Shown here piece after piece: positions 1 to 13,000 of a stretch of DNA of 60,000 bases. This stretch comes from Lingula anatina (lineage: Eukaryota; Brachiopoda; Lingulata; Lingulida; Lingulidae), in the NCBI RefSeq assembly GCF_001039355.2, contig NW_019775558.1, forward strand, positions 64,001-124,000, given 5' to 3'. The translations under genes were made by a program, and so were the position numbers. The notes below the pieces were generated by a model. The model searched no databases, was not told where the DNA came from, and was given only the letters and a program-made list of their open reading frames with translations. Position 1 is the first letter of the stretch. Every line of letters begins with the position of its first letter.

Positions 1-247
1 GGAAAATTTATATTGGGATGGAGAATGAAAAGTTAATGTGACTAACCAGATGGAGTGCATCAAGTATTGTTCAGTTATTAGCCAAAAACCCTGTTTCTGG
101 AATTGGTAGTATAGAGAAATTTCCATGTAGTCTGTGTTTTGGATTTATTGTGTTATCAGATATAGTTTCTACAACTTGGATGTGGTTTTTAGCTAAAATT
201 AATAACATTGGAACGTAATGAAGAACATTATCATTTTACTTCATCAG

Positions 248-2131
248 GAGACCCAATAAAGCACAGCTGTACAGAAGGTCACTACTGTCTGGCAGGGCAG
301 GGACGGGCAGAGTGTCCTAGGCTTACATACAGGGATACTGTGGGTGCTGCCAATATCACTGACTGCCACCCCTGCACACCTGGTTACTGGTGTAACTACA
401 CTGGTAAGTCTTATGTGCATGATAATTTAGAAATTAAGTAAAATAAATAAGTCGGAAATTTTAATTTGCCACACATTATTTTTTGATCTCATACTAATTA
501 CTCTAGATTGGATATATTTTGAGAAGAAGTTAAAAACAATAACTCGGGTCTTTTTTAGTAGATGTTATGTAACAAAAATGATGAAGATGTCAAAAGATAT
601 ATTTTGCATTCTACATGAGTTTTATAATATTGAACATTTTTTTTTATTTATCAATCCTCAGGTATGGCCAGCTACACGAACATCCCATGTCCAGCTGCCC
701 ACTTCTGCTTAGAGGCCTCAGAACCAGAGCTGTGTCCAGCAGGACGTCTGAGAAACACCACTGGTGCAGCCAGTTGGACTGACTGTCCACTGTGTAGGCC
801 AGGCTACTACTGTCCAAACAACACGGAAAACACTGGTGGAATACCATGCAGAGCAACATTCCAGTGTCCAGAGGGATCGGCTTTGGAAACTGACTGCATG
901 GGTGGATACTACTGTCCAGCAGTCACTGGGGATCCCTTGCTGTGTCCAGCAGGATATTATTGCCCAAATGCTACTGAGGTGCCATACATATGTAACTACA
1001 CTACTTACTGTCCTGCTGGAAGTGACAAGCCACTCCAGTGCCCTCTAGGGTACATTGCTGTGGATCACAACCAGCTGAGGGTCAGTGAGGCAGAGTCCTG
1101 CATTATCTGTCCAAACGGCACATACAGCAATAATACAAACTACTATAACTGCACTATCTGCCCAGCTGGCTACTACTGCTACGCTCCTGCAGGTTATTAC
1201 ATGGACTTCCCGTGTCCAAGGGGATACTACTGTCCAGAGGGGTCACACATTCCTGAGCCATGTCCGCCAGGACGATACGGAAACAGAGAAAAGGCAAAGT
1301 CATTTAGTGAATGTGCCCAGTGTGCTGCAGGTTTGTTCAATGATCTGTCAGGACAGACAGCCTGTAAAGGATGTGGAAGCACTTCAACATCCACTTTGGG
1401 AAGTATTGTCTGTACGTGTACTGGGAAGAACAGAGCTTTCCAGAGCTCCATAGGTTCTTGTGAGTGTGAATCAGGGTATATCTACTACAATGAAGCTGAC
1501 CAGAAGGAGGAAACTGGGAATGGAGACGGAGACTGTCAGTTGATTGTGGATACTCGCTGCTCCCTGGGGCAGGTCCGTCTGGCTGATGAAAGGACATGCG
1601 TCTACCCTGACAGTTACGATTGCACAGAAAAGTGTGATGGAAAGAGTGGACAACTGAATAGCGATCTTGGCAGGTAAGGATTTTTACATGTGGATATTTT
1701 TCTTTAAGATAAAATGTAGATAACTTCATGCAGACATTGAGGGTTAATTAAATTTAATCATACATTGCTGTGCTTATTTTTAAGGGAGTATTGCCATGTT
1801 AATGTCAAAATGTTACTGGTTTCAATCTATGTAATTTATATCTTTTAGGGTGTGCATATATATTTGCAGCTTTTTCCTAAATGTTTGAAATATTTCATTA
1901 TTATTTGAAATACTTCAGTTTTTGCACCCTCACTCATATTTCATTTTGTAAACCTGTATTCACCTTTACTCTGCGTATTACAGCTGTGAGTGTGACAGTT
2001 ATGTAGAGCCCAGTGAGTATTGTAACTCAGCCTGCCTCAGCACTGCACCAACCATCTCTGTAGAAAGGAAGGCTGACGGAACTGTGGTCAGCACCTTTTA
2101 TGATCCTGTCACTGGGATATACCAAAGTCAG
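248..2131 (+). other. Cys-rich GCC2/GCC3 (ephrin-receptor-like) repeat ectodomain, exons 1-3
   Basis: Translation shows many units of the form C-P-x-G-Y-Y-C-P and C-x-x-C-x-x-G-Y-Y-C, spaced about 15-45 residues apart, with several N-x-S/T sites (NTT, NNT, NAT, NYT, NGT). This is the signature of the GCC2_GCC3 / ephrin-receptor-like Cys-rich module found outside cells in many invertebrate proteins. The big exon 662-1673 carries most repeats; its last 100 residues move to an EGF-like Cys pattern (C-T-C-T, then C-E-C-E-S-G-Y). Phase-1 boundaries on both sides of the intron at 404-661 fit the usual exon-shuffled extracellular module. The repeats probably continue upstream of the window. Confidence 0.85.
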
Positions 2132-3960
2132 GTAAGATAAGAGGTGTTAAGCATTTGATGTGGCCTCCCACAGGGCAATGGTTGTTCATCTTTTGTCACA
2201 AAAAGAAAAAGATATCTTTTTTTCGTTCCTAGACCCATTATTTATTGTTGAGGATGTCTGTGGATACATTTATGAAACATGACTTTGTATAAATTTTAAA
2301 ATGATTCATACTTAACCAAGATGACACACAAACTGCCAAATGATAAAGACAGTATGCCATATAAGGAAATTTTTTTAAAGCATTATAATTTGCTCCAAAT
2401 CATGGTTTGGTCCATCCAGAACCTTTTGGTTGGGGTTCAAACAAATAACATGTCACAGTGAAAGCAGTACTTTTCTGTTAATATTTGTTATTACATAGAT
2501 CCAAATATTCTTTCTATTTCAGACACTGGCTGGTGTTATAGGGCCTAACAGTAAAACATCTGGCAGCAAGAATACTTATGTTGTCAGCTGCTGGCCAGAC
2601 AGAATAACTGGGGACTTTTTGTATGATGCAGACCAGACGGATGCAGCTTTTAGTGAGTTTTTTATATATCTTTTAAAGGGTGAATTGGCCTTTGTGTGAA
2701 ATTCATCACTCAAGGCTTAGATCAATCCTGTTTGGATGACATTTTTACACTTTGTTTGACAGCTTAAGATAAAGCAAATAAGACACTTATAACATGTTTT
2801 AAAGTAACATGTTTTAAAAAGGGGGATTTCTTTCAACAAGAACAGAAGGGTGGTCAAAATCTACCATTACTGTTAGTAACAAATTAAAATAGTGATTGAT
2901 CCTGATGAATGTCCTTATGTTCATAAAAAATAATCATGATAGCTCAAAGATGTTTAGTTAAAATGCCCTGAAAGGAAAAAACTTTAAACTTTGTGTGTAG
3001 CTTATAGGTAATATAGATATAGAAAGTTGTGTAGGTTTTGCAATCAGGTTTACTTCAATGATCTCAATTATTTTTCCAGCATCACTAAAAGATCTTACAG
3101 TCACCACAACTGGCTCAGTTGTCACCACCGGTGCCAGACGTCTGCTCCAAGTGGTGAACACCACAACCACCATCACCAACAGTTCTGGATTATCAGTACC
3201 CAACCCAATCATCTGTCTTGAACTGGACGAGATGATGGTCTTCCGGATATGGGTCAATGATACTGAACGTACCTTGAGTCACTACCCAGTATACTTGAAG
3301 AATCATTTGTACAATTCCAACCCGTTGTTTGACTATGGGGCCTTCACGGAGTTGGCGTACTATGTGGAACAGACCAACGTAACTGTCAACTCATTTGCTC
3401 ATGTGTTTACCACTGAGGGAACCTATGTGTTTGTGGATGCACAGTCAAATGCAAGGTAAACAAAATTTTTGATTGATAGATAAACAGATGAATCAATTGT
3501 GTCTAGCAAAAATTAGCAAAAAAGGCACCATGTCACCTTCAGTTCAAAACTGACATCACATTTGACTTACTGAAACATAAATATCCATCTTACAGGCAGT
3601 TAATTGTGACAGTCAAACCAGCTGGAAGCGCCTGTAGCACTGACAAGAGTCGTATCCAGCCTTCCTCTACAGCGAACTTGGTGAACCTTGGGGTACAGAA
3701 GAGTCAGTCGACCAATGAAGCACCTGACTGGGGACTCATATATGGTAGGTAGATTATATTGGTGTAGCTTGTGTGCATGTGTTAATTATATTCTAATATT
3801 TTCTCCTCTATGGATATTTGTTTAGTGACTACTTTTACCTTCAGTTATGATTTCAATTTGTAAGATAACATACATTGATTTTGTTCATTATTTTTTTCTC
3901 CAAGATTAGGTAAAATGTTTGTATACTTTTGACTTTTTTAAATATTAAAAAATGTGTTAC

Positions 3961-4023
<63 letters not shown>

Positions 4024-7000
4024 AGCAATGACCTGTTTTTCACTATTTAGGCATGTTGGCATTCCTGGGTGCCTGTGTTATCCTAATGGTAGTGGGTGTT
4101 ATCATCTGGCGACCACGTGATGCTGGCATATATCCCATGAAGCACTGGAAGCCCAAATATCGCAGCTTGGGGGCGCCACCTGCTGTACCCCATTACCTGA
4201 TGTATGACAGTGATCACTGGGATGATTTACATAAACATGGGGCATTCCCTGTAAGACATCTTGGAGATGGGGCAGAAGCTGATGTTACCATTGGTAATTG
4301 ACAACTTCTTTGTTTCTTTGGGTGTGACTTTGAGATTGGTCGGCAATATTTCTTGTTAGAATTTTTATGACCCAGGCAGAGTGAAGGGTGCTTTTCATAT
4401 GTGTTGCTAAAATTAGGAAGATTAATATGTTAATGGCGAGGATACTGCCTCATGAATTTCTCTTTTTAGAAGATGAATCACTAATTTTACATCATTATTC
4501 ACTAGGTGATTCTGGAGAACCTGTCCTTGAAGATTTCAATGTCCGTGTCCTGTACGACAAGCTTGAGGACCAAAATCTCCATCTTGCATCCCAGCTGGCC
4601 AAACATCAGGATGACCTGCGGAACTTCTATGAGCGTATGAGTGGGCAGAATGAAGAACTCAAAAAACTGCTCAATAACCTGGATGTGTCCAAGCTTGCAG
4701 AAATAGAGAAACAGAGACAGCGTGAGGGCGATGGTCAAGTCGTCCATGAAGGACTTCAGGGTGCAGCTGCAGAGGGAACCAATGTGTTGAACACCAACAT
4801 AACACTAGGTGGCACTGGTCATTCCAAGTATAAATTTGCAGGTGAGTAAAAAAAGGCACTTGTAGGTACATCAAGTATTTGCATTATAAATATGTTTGCT
4901 TTGCTATGACCGGACCAGCATTTTTTAGTTGAAACAGTAAAATTTAAACTTCACTGGCCTGGAGAGCTAGTGATATATATTTTCTCCCAAAAAATGACAT
5001 GGTCTCAGCCTGTTAGTAAGAGAATGCTGGCCTTTGCAGAACATTGTAGTGTGGTTCCTGCATGATAAGGATAAAGAACTGTTACTTTACAGGACAGACA
5101 ACATCATAGAACATTCAATGTTGAATCATAGATTCACCCATTGATTCTTGATTTTTTTTCCTTGAAATTAGCAAGCAATACTAAAAGTATATATTTTTAT
5201 TTCTGTACTTTATCGAGATAAAGTTTTCTTGTTTCTCTGCCATTTTTTCCTTAAAATATACATATACGTTCTTTTAATACACCAGGAGGTAGCAGCAAGG
5301 AAGCAGAACTGATGCATGCATTACAGCTCCTGGTGGAGAGGCTGAACTCTGGCAATATTCCCATCACAGAGGAGATGATCAGGAATGCACAGAAAGGTGG
5401 AGTTCTGAACATCAACACACAAGGTGGCGCTGGAGCACCTGTGGCTGTAAGTCATAGAAATTCAGTAAGAAATATTTAAAGAAAAATAAATGTGTAAATG
5501 ATAGATACAAACTGATGTGAAAGAGTATATTTTGTTATAAGTATATTTTGTAGTTTGGGTTAGAATTAACTGATATGTATCTTTGTATATTTTACATCTG
5601 GTATTGATAAGGCAGTTTTCACTTTATTTATTAAGGATTGTATAATGATTGACGAGAATTTCAATGATATTTTCAAAAATATCAAATCTTTAAAAAAGTG
5701 ATATATAAACAAAATACAAAATGTGCATTTTTACTCTAGATGATCTCTTCTGTTCATAATAATAATAATACAATAGCCATTAACGGATGTGAATATTATG
5801 AATAATCATTTTTTATAACCTCAGGGTCAGGATGATCTGTTGAGGAGGCAGCTGGCAGAACGTGTACAACTGGAGAGAGACTTACAAGAGGAAGAAGCCC
5901 AGACCTTGACTGATGCTCTAGATGACCAGGAGAAGAAACGCCAACAGCTTCTGGACAAAATGGCTGATAAACTGGCTTTCAAACTGCAAGGTAATTTACA
6001 ATGCAGACCATATGAACAACAATCTCCTTTCACAGTGTCCTTTATAGTTTATCAAGAACCTTTTTTATGATATAGAATGTAAAGTTTTTGTTATTTCATG
6101 AGGTGTCAAAATACAATCAAATCTGTTTTTATGGAAACAAATACAAATTATATCCCAAATGAATTCATCATTACATAAAATATTTTTTTGTCATATTCAG
6201 TCTGAAATACTTATTACTCATCTGTTACATCACTAGTATAATGAGGAGACCCCTTTTTTTAAATATCCCACGAATTACTTCATTTATATGTTGTAATATT
6301 CAGGTGATCTGACAGAGGAAGAAATGCGAGACATCATCGCCAATCATGAGCGTGAGCTTCAGACAGCTATGGAACAGTTCAACTCAGCCAAGGAGAAACA
6401 GTTGAAAGAAATACGCAGCAGATTGGCTGAGAAGAGACGCCAGAAAGAGGCTGCACTCAGGGAAAAACATGCACAAGAGGTGTGTGGGAAATATGTACTT
6501 GGGCATAATTAATACATTTATGTTCATGTAATTTTTTTTCTAAATTAAAAAGTGAAACTTTGTAAATTATTACAGAGTTTAAGAAGTTTAACAAATTTAC
6601 AGATAAATCTGCCTAAATAGATGGATTAATATCAGTCTATAGATATCTCTTTATTTATAATATTTTATCCCTTCCCCTTTAGGCTGCAGCCGCTGGACTC
6701 CCGCTACCATCAGACCCAGTAGACACAATAGGCAGCAAGGTCCTGGCCAATGAGGCCCTCCATGATGCCCAGAATGCTGAGGAGAGTGCTGAGTTAGCCA
6801 AGGCACAGGCTGACATCAGCAACAAGACCACCAATGAATTTAACAACAAGATGTCTGAGAGTCTACAAGAGCAGCTGGTATAACTCTTTTTTTTTCCAAA
6901 TTTTGACATATTAGTTTATCTTAACTGTGTGCCTGCAAGTTTGCATTATTCTGTGGAAAACAATTAAGTTGAAGTGTCCATTTTTTTCAGTCTTGAAAAA

Positions 7001-10000
7001 TAAATAAGCTATTGTGTCAAAGAAAGATTTTAAGTTTCATTTTCAAATTGGAGTAAATAACCAGTATTTTCTTAAAAGAAGGACCATATGCATTCATCTC
7101 ATTTTTAATAAAAAAAGAAACTAAGTTACATACTTTAAGAGCATGTAGCTTGTGCATATATTTTTCTGATACATAATATGAGGACTCCAGCCTATATTAC
7201 AGTTGTTGTAGTCATATTTATATTACCATTTACTTGTGCATCTTTATTATGTGATATTGCAAAATGTACTATAAACCCTAAAAATGAAAGTTATATGAAT
7301 ACATGCATCTGCTTATTTAGGAGGACTTGGTCAACAATGGTTCCATGAGCGAAGAAGAAAAACAAGCAATAGTCAGAAACCAACTTGATGTGGAGGCTGC
7401 CATTAAAGCCAACATGGAAAAGCGTCGTGCCATGCAGGTGTCACAGATTCGTAGCAATATGGGCACCAGAAGAAGAAAAAAGATGAACAAACTGAAAGAT
7501 AAACAGGAACAGGAAAGGATGGAGGTATGAATTTGCAAACTGTGTTTTTATGGTTAATTGTAAAAAGAACCATGACATTTATTGACAAAGTTAATGGTGA
7601 ATGAACAATTTGTATAAAGTTACTAGCCACTTATTAAAGTGACACACATTCGGGTGCTGGCAACCACAGCATACCCTTATACGTTGTATTACTTTATAAC
7701 TATCAGCTCACAGAGAAGCAGATCTTAATAACTAGACCTACATACATAAGATTTATATAAACATTTAAATGTATTTATATAAATCTATGCCCAGATTTCC
7801 ACCAAGATGATGCAGGAAGGCAAGCACGAGGAGCTTGAAAAGGTGCTACAAGACATGTCAACACAGCATAGCTATGAGAGGGAAGCACTGGAGGCTCAGC
7901 TAGAGTCTGAGGAAGCAGAACACATCAAGAGAGCCACAGAAGCAACCAATGAAGAGTACATGAACACTGTGAAAGATGCTCAGAGAGAGCTGATTAAGAG
8001 GGTAAATACGATGTTTTATATATTTATGAGTTACAATTAATAAAATGTGCAATCTTTTTTGCATTATTTTTCATGGCAAATATTACTATTTGACATTTCT
8101 TTACATTGCTGCTTGGTTTTAACCTTGTTTGTTTATCTTTTACATGAAAGTTATTTGATCTTAACTTTTTTTCTTGGTTTTTGTCTCATAGGAAATTAAT
8201 TCCATAATCATGTGCCCTAAATTTTCATAGCAGTCTTAATAAATGAGGTTCGAATGGCTCTTTTAGTTGCCAGAATCCAACCCTCAGATAGATGCCATAA
8301 TGCAACAGAAGATACTTGACCAGTACCGCAAAGACTCTGAGACCTTAGATCAAGAACTGCAGTACCAGAAGGGCAGACAGGCACAGGAGTTGCAGGTAAA
8401 TGGTCCTCTAATTACCCAAAAGAGATCCAACAACATTTATCTTGTTGTTTAAAGGCTTGGAGTTTTTATCACAGCCACAGATGTTTCAACAGTTTATGAC
8501 CATTTATTTTCATTATCCTGTCTTTCTTATCTGTTTTGTTATTAGAATTGAATATGAGCAGCCACCAAGAACATAACAGATAGATACATAACACATGACA
8601 ACAATTTTACCCTGCATGTAAAAACACCACAGTCACAAAATTTCAAAATTACAATAATCAAAGTTAAATGTGTTGTATTCTAGGCTAAGTTAGCCTCCCG
8701 TAAGGCTCGTAAGTTGCTGGAGTCTAAGAGGCAGGCAGAAGAGAAGGCAGCCCAGAGGTTCTTGGAGGAGCAGGAGGCCCAGATGAAGCAAGTAGTGAGG
8801 CCCACAGAGGGTGCTGGACTTCTTAAACCACCTCAGGTTAATTACCAGGAATCTGTGGAGGAGCAGGCATTGAAGAAAGAACAGGTTAGAAGAAAAAGTT
8901 ATGAGTTTTATGTTAACTGTATATTGTTAAGTCACTTGGGATCAAAGTTGAACATTCAATAATGAGATAAGTTTAGTTAATGTTAAAAAGAATTTTTTCA
9001 TTTTAATCATATTTCCTATTTTGTAGTTGTGTCCAATTTTTTAAAAATATTTCTATTAGTTTTAGCAGCAAAATGCCAGCAAATAAATATTTTAATACTT
9101 TTACTGTAAGGCTTGAGCCAAGTTTAATTCAATTAAAATTTAAATGAGGGTTTTGACAAATTTTATAAACAATTTTAGCAAAGAGCCCAGGAAGAAATGA
9201 AGAAGAGACATGCAGATGAGCGTGAAAAGTTACGAGAAGAACTGGACAAAGAAGCCAGGGAGGCAGAGAAAAAACTGAACAAGACTGCTGAAGCAGACAG
9301 AGAAAAGATATTGAAAGAGAAGAAGAACAAACAAGCTGCTGAACTGGCTGCCAGAACTGATCTCACAGAAGAACAAGTAGCTGCTGTGAGTACCCTTTAT
9401 AACATGCTTTATTAGCCAGCAAATAATTTTGAGAATCTTAAGAAACACATGAAGGGGACAGTCATGTGAATCTTGGAACAAGAATATTCCATTTTCTTCT
9501 TGGACAACCTGTAAACTTTTGGGCGCACAAAAATGCAAATTCTTTAAAATGTAACATGTAACACATATTATAAAGGGGCATTCGCACCTTTTTGGATTAT
9601 CATATTGGTGAATCCACATTTATAACCATAGGTTTCATGGTTCCATTTTTTCATTTTCTATTGCAGCTTATTGCCTCACATGAACATGAGTTGGAAGAAC
9701 TGGCAGAGAAGCTGGATGCAGACAGGGCACGACAGCAGTTGAACATGAGAGATAAACTTGCTGAGAGAAAGGCTCGTAAATTGGCAGAACAAAGAAGAAA
9801 GCAAGAGCTGCAGCTGACCAAAGAGATGCTGGAACAGAAGAAGGAATTAGATGAAGTGAAAACACAAAAGGTTTGCAACTGAATGTTTCCAGTGGTGCAG
9901 AATACATATTCTAGGTTAAAGTTTTACAAAAAATTTCCTTAATGTGTGTTCTTCCAAGGTTTACATGTTAAATGTGTTGCATTGATGCAGATTAAAGTGT

Positions 10001-13000
10001 CCTGCTGTCCGCAATGAGAAATATTTAATGAATTTTGCTTTGCTCAAGTGCCATACATATGATTAATTTGCTCACAATAGCTTGAGATATGACATAATAT
10101 TTGATAATCATGTTTGTAAGCCATAACAGTGTAGTAAATTGACTTTCACTAAAGATAACATTAAGTTAGATATATCTTTGAAATTCCAGGCCAAGGAAAT
10201 AGAACAGCAGGCCATGATGGAAGGTGTCCAGGAGAATGGAATAGATGACAGTGATAAAGTTGTGAGAGCTGTGCTGGCTAAAAGACATCAACAGGTTGGT
10301 TTAAGTGATATTCATTCAGCCTGTCATATTATATCTATTTGTCTGTACTAGTATCAAATAACAACTCAAATCCAGTTTGCTCTGCTCATTTTTTAATGTC
10401 AATAGCTTTAATCTCTTCCTGCTTTCCTATGATATCAAAACAAATGATAAAGTAAAACTTTTCAGTAAAAGAAACTGCAAACATTTTAGTTAGTATGAAC
10501 AGATGACAAAATTCTAGTTTAGTTTTTTTCCAAGTAGATGAAATACTGGACCTTTGGAAGCAAAAACATACCCTGACTTTTTTCTAGAACAAAGGATGAA
10601 AAAAAGAACCTTAATTATTCCCACCATCTTAATGCTGTAGTGGTTCATCCATACTATGAATCTTTCTCATTCAAAATTTTTCAGGAGGTGCAAGACTTGG
10701 ACAAAGAGTTTGCTGCAAAGAAACATCTGATGGTGGATTCCGCCATCAGTCAGCTTCAGGACAAGTATGAGAAGAAACGTGAGGAGATAATGAAGAGACA
10801 TGATGCTGAACTACAAGCATTACTGGTAAAAAAAAAATAACAAATTGATTAACATTTGTTTTTAGTTTACTGTTATGAAATTATGTTTTGATTTATTTAA
10901 AAATACACATTTGACATGTTAGAACCATAATAGCAAAAAAAAAATGTTGATCTTAAATGTGATCTAAAAGCTGAAGAATGTTTTATATGATCACTGTATA
11001 TGATATATGCAAGTCAGGCAGATGCTTTTGATACAGTTTCAACAAGTATTCAAATGTCAAGACAGTTGATATGTAATTACATGTGCCATTCTTTCCAGGA
11101 AGAAGATCTGACCCCAGAGGAGCTCCAACAAAAGAGAGCAGAATTGTTGAACAGGCAACAGCTGGAGCTGGCAGCACTGGACAAGAAACTTCTGGAAGAA
11201 CAGAAAGAAATTGAGAGGAGTGCCTTAGCCAACTGGGAGGTTGCTTATGCCCAGGCTAAATTGAATTTGAAGGAGAGGCACTACAAGGTATGTGCAGTGT
11301 ATGCAGCTTACGCTCAGGTGAAAAATTGCTAGATTGCAAGCCTGCATTTTGTTATAAAGCATATGAAAACAGGTCTTAAAAGCAATGACTTGTTTGCTGT
11401 AACACTGAGTGCATTTATAACAACGAAAAAAAGTTGCTGTGAGTAACTTTTTTTAAGAAAGAAATACCAAATTTATAATTAAAATTTAATTTAATTTACA
11501 GACAAAGATGCCTGTCAACTTCCATTTAATCATGTATAGTATATTTGATCATATTTGTCAGGAATTTGCTGAGGCCCTACGAGAATTTGACCCAGACAAT
11601 GAGGGTATCCAACAGGCTGAACTAGCTGTAGAGGAACTGAATGAGGTGAAGAGAAACCTGGAGCAACAACGGAAAGAAATGGAAGAAAGATTGAGGAAGG
11701 AAAGAAAAGGTAGGCAGTTTGTGATATGGCCATGGTGACACATGCTGTGCAACATTTATTTTTTTCACTTCCTTTTTAATAATATCATAGCTGAGGTAAA
11801 AATCTATATGCATTGTCCAAACTGAACTGCTTTTAACAGTCCCACATCCCTTGTATGTAGCAGTAAAAAGGGGGAGATAAAAATTTCCATTTGACAGAGT
11901 TGTTCTGCTTGTTGCACTAGAATTTGAAGCAGAAAGAAAGAAAAATCTGAGTGACGAGTTGGATTCATTCAATCAGCATTTGGATGAAGAAATGCAACAT
12001 GAGAAGGAAAGGTTTGACAAGAATGTTGAAGCCCTTAACAGACGTAAAGAAGAAATGCTGGAGGCAAAGAAAAAGAAAGTCAGGGTATGTTTTTGCTTCC
12101 AAAGGTCCAGTATTTCATCTTCTTTGAAAAAAACTAAACTAGAATTTTGTCATCTGTTCATACTAACTAAAATGTTTGCAGTTTCTTTTACTGAAAAGTT
12201 TTACTTTATCATTTGTTTTGATATCATACATTATACTCGAGTGCAAAATGGGATTAATAACAAGTTTGATATATTCATTTTTATGTTTCTTAGGTGTAAA
12301 CCATAATTTGTTTTTACAGGAGGAGATTGAAAGAATGTCCAAACAAGGCAGCAGTAAAGAGGATCAGGAGAAACTTCTGGAAGAACATAACAAGGATGTT
12401 CAGCGTCTGGTCAACAAAATGGACGCAGACAAAATGAGAATGCAGGCCAGTTTGCAGGACAGGCTTAAGAAGCGTCGTGAAGAAAAGATGAAGACAAAGA
12501 AAGAAGATGTAGAAGAGAATATGAAAGACCAGATGATGGAGTTTGCTGAGAAGCAAAAGAGTGAGCAAGACAGGCACAGAGCAGAGGAGGTAAGTTGGAG
12601 CATATTGCATACTTTCAAGCATTTCTGTTTTAATTTGTTAAAATTTGACAAATTCACAAATGAATATATTTGGAATGAGTAATTCTTTAGATAATTCCCC
12701 GGATGATCTTTTAAAAAAAGGCTTTTCTTGGTTCATAAATCCCTGTGTTTTAATTTATCTTTTGTTCAATTTGAACCTTGTACAGACAGACTTCAACAGA
12801 TCAATTTTTTTCAATGTCCAGGCTATGAAACTTAAAGAGACACTCAACAAAGACTTGGGTGTTCCTCAACCACAAGGCCTGGAGGGCATCACCCCCATGG
12901 GTAGCCAGACGTATGTGAGTGGGGTGCCTGGCACACCCCAAACCATCCCTCTGACTGGGGCCCCAGGGGTGGCTCCACCAATGCCCCAGGGATTCACCAT

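Noticed and set aside
3853-4120. Reading frames with long isoleucine runs on both strands
   Set aside because: They are translations of the (ATT)n microsatellite in an intron, not genes.
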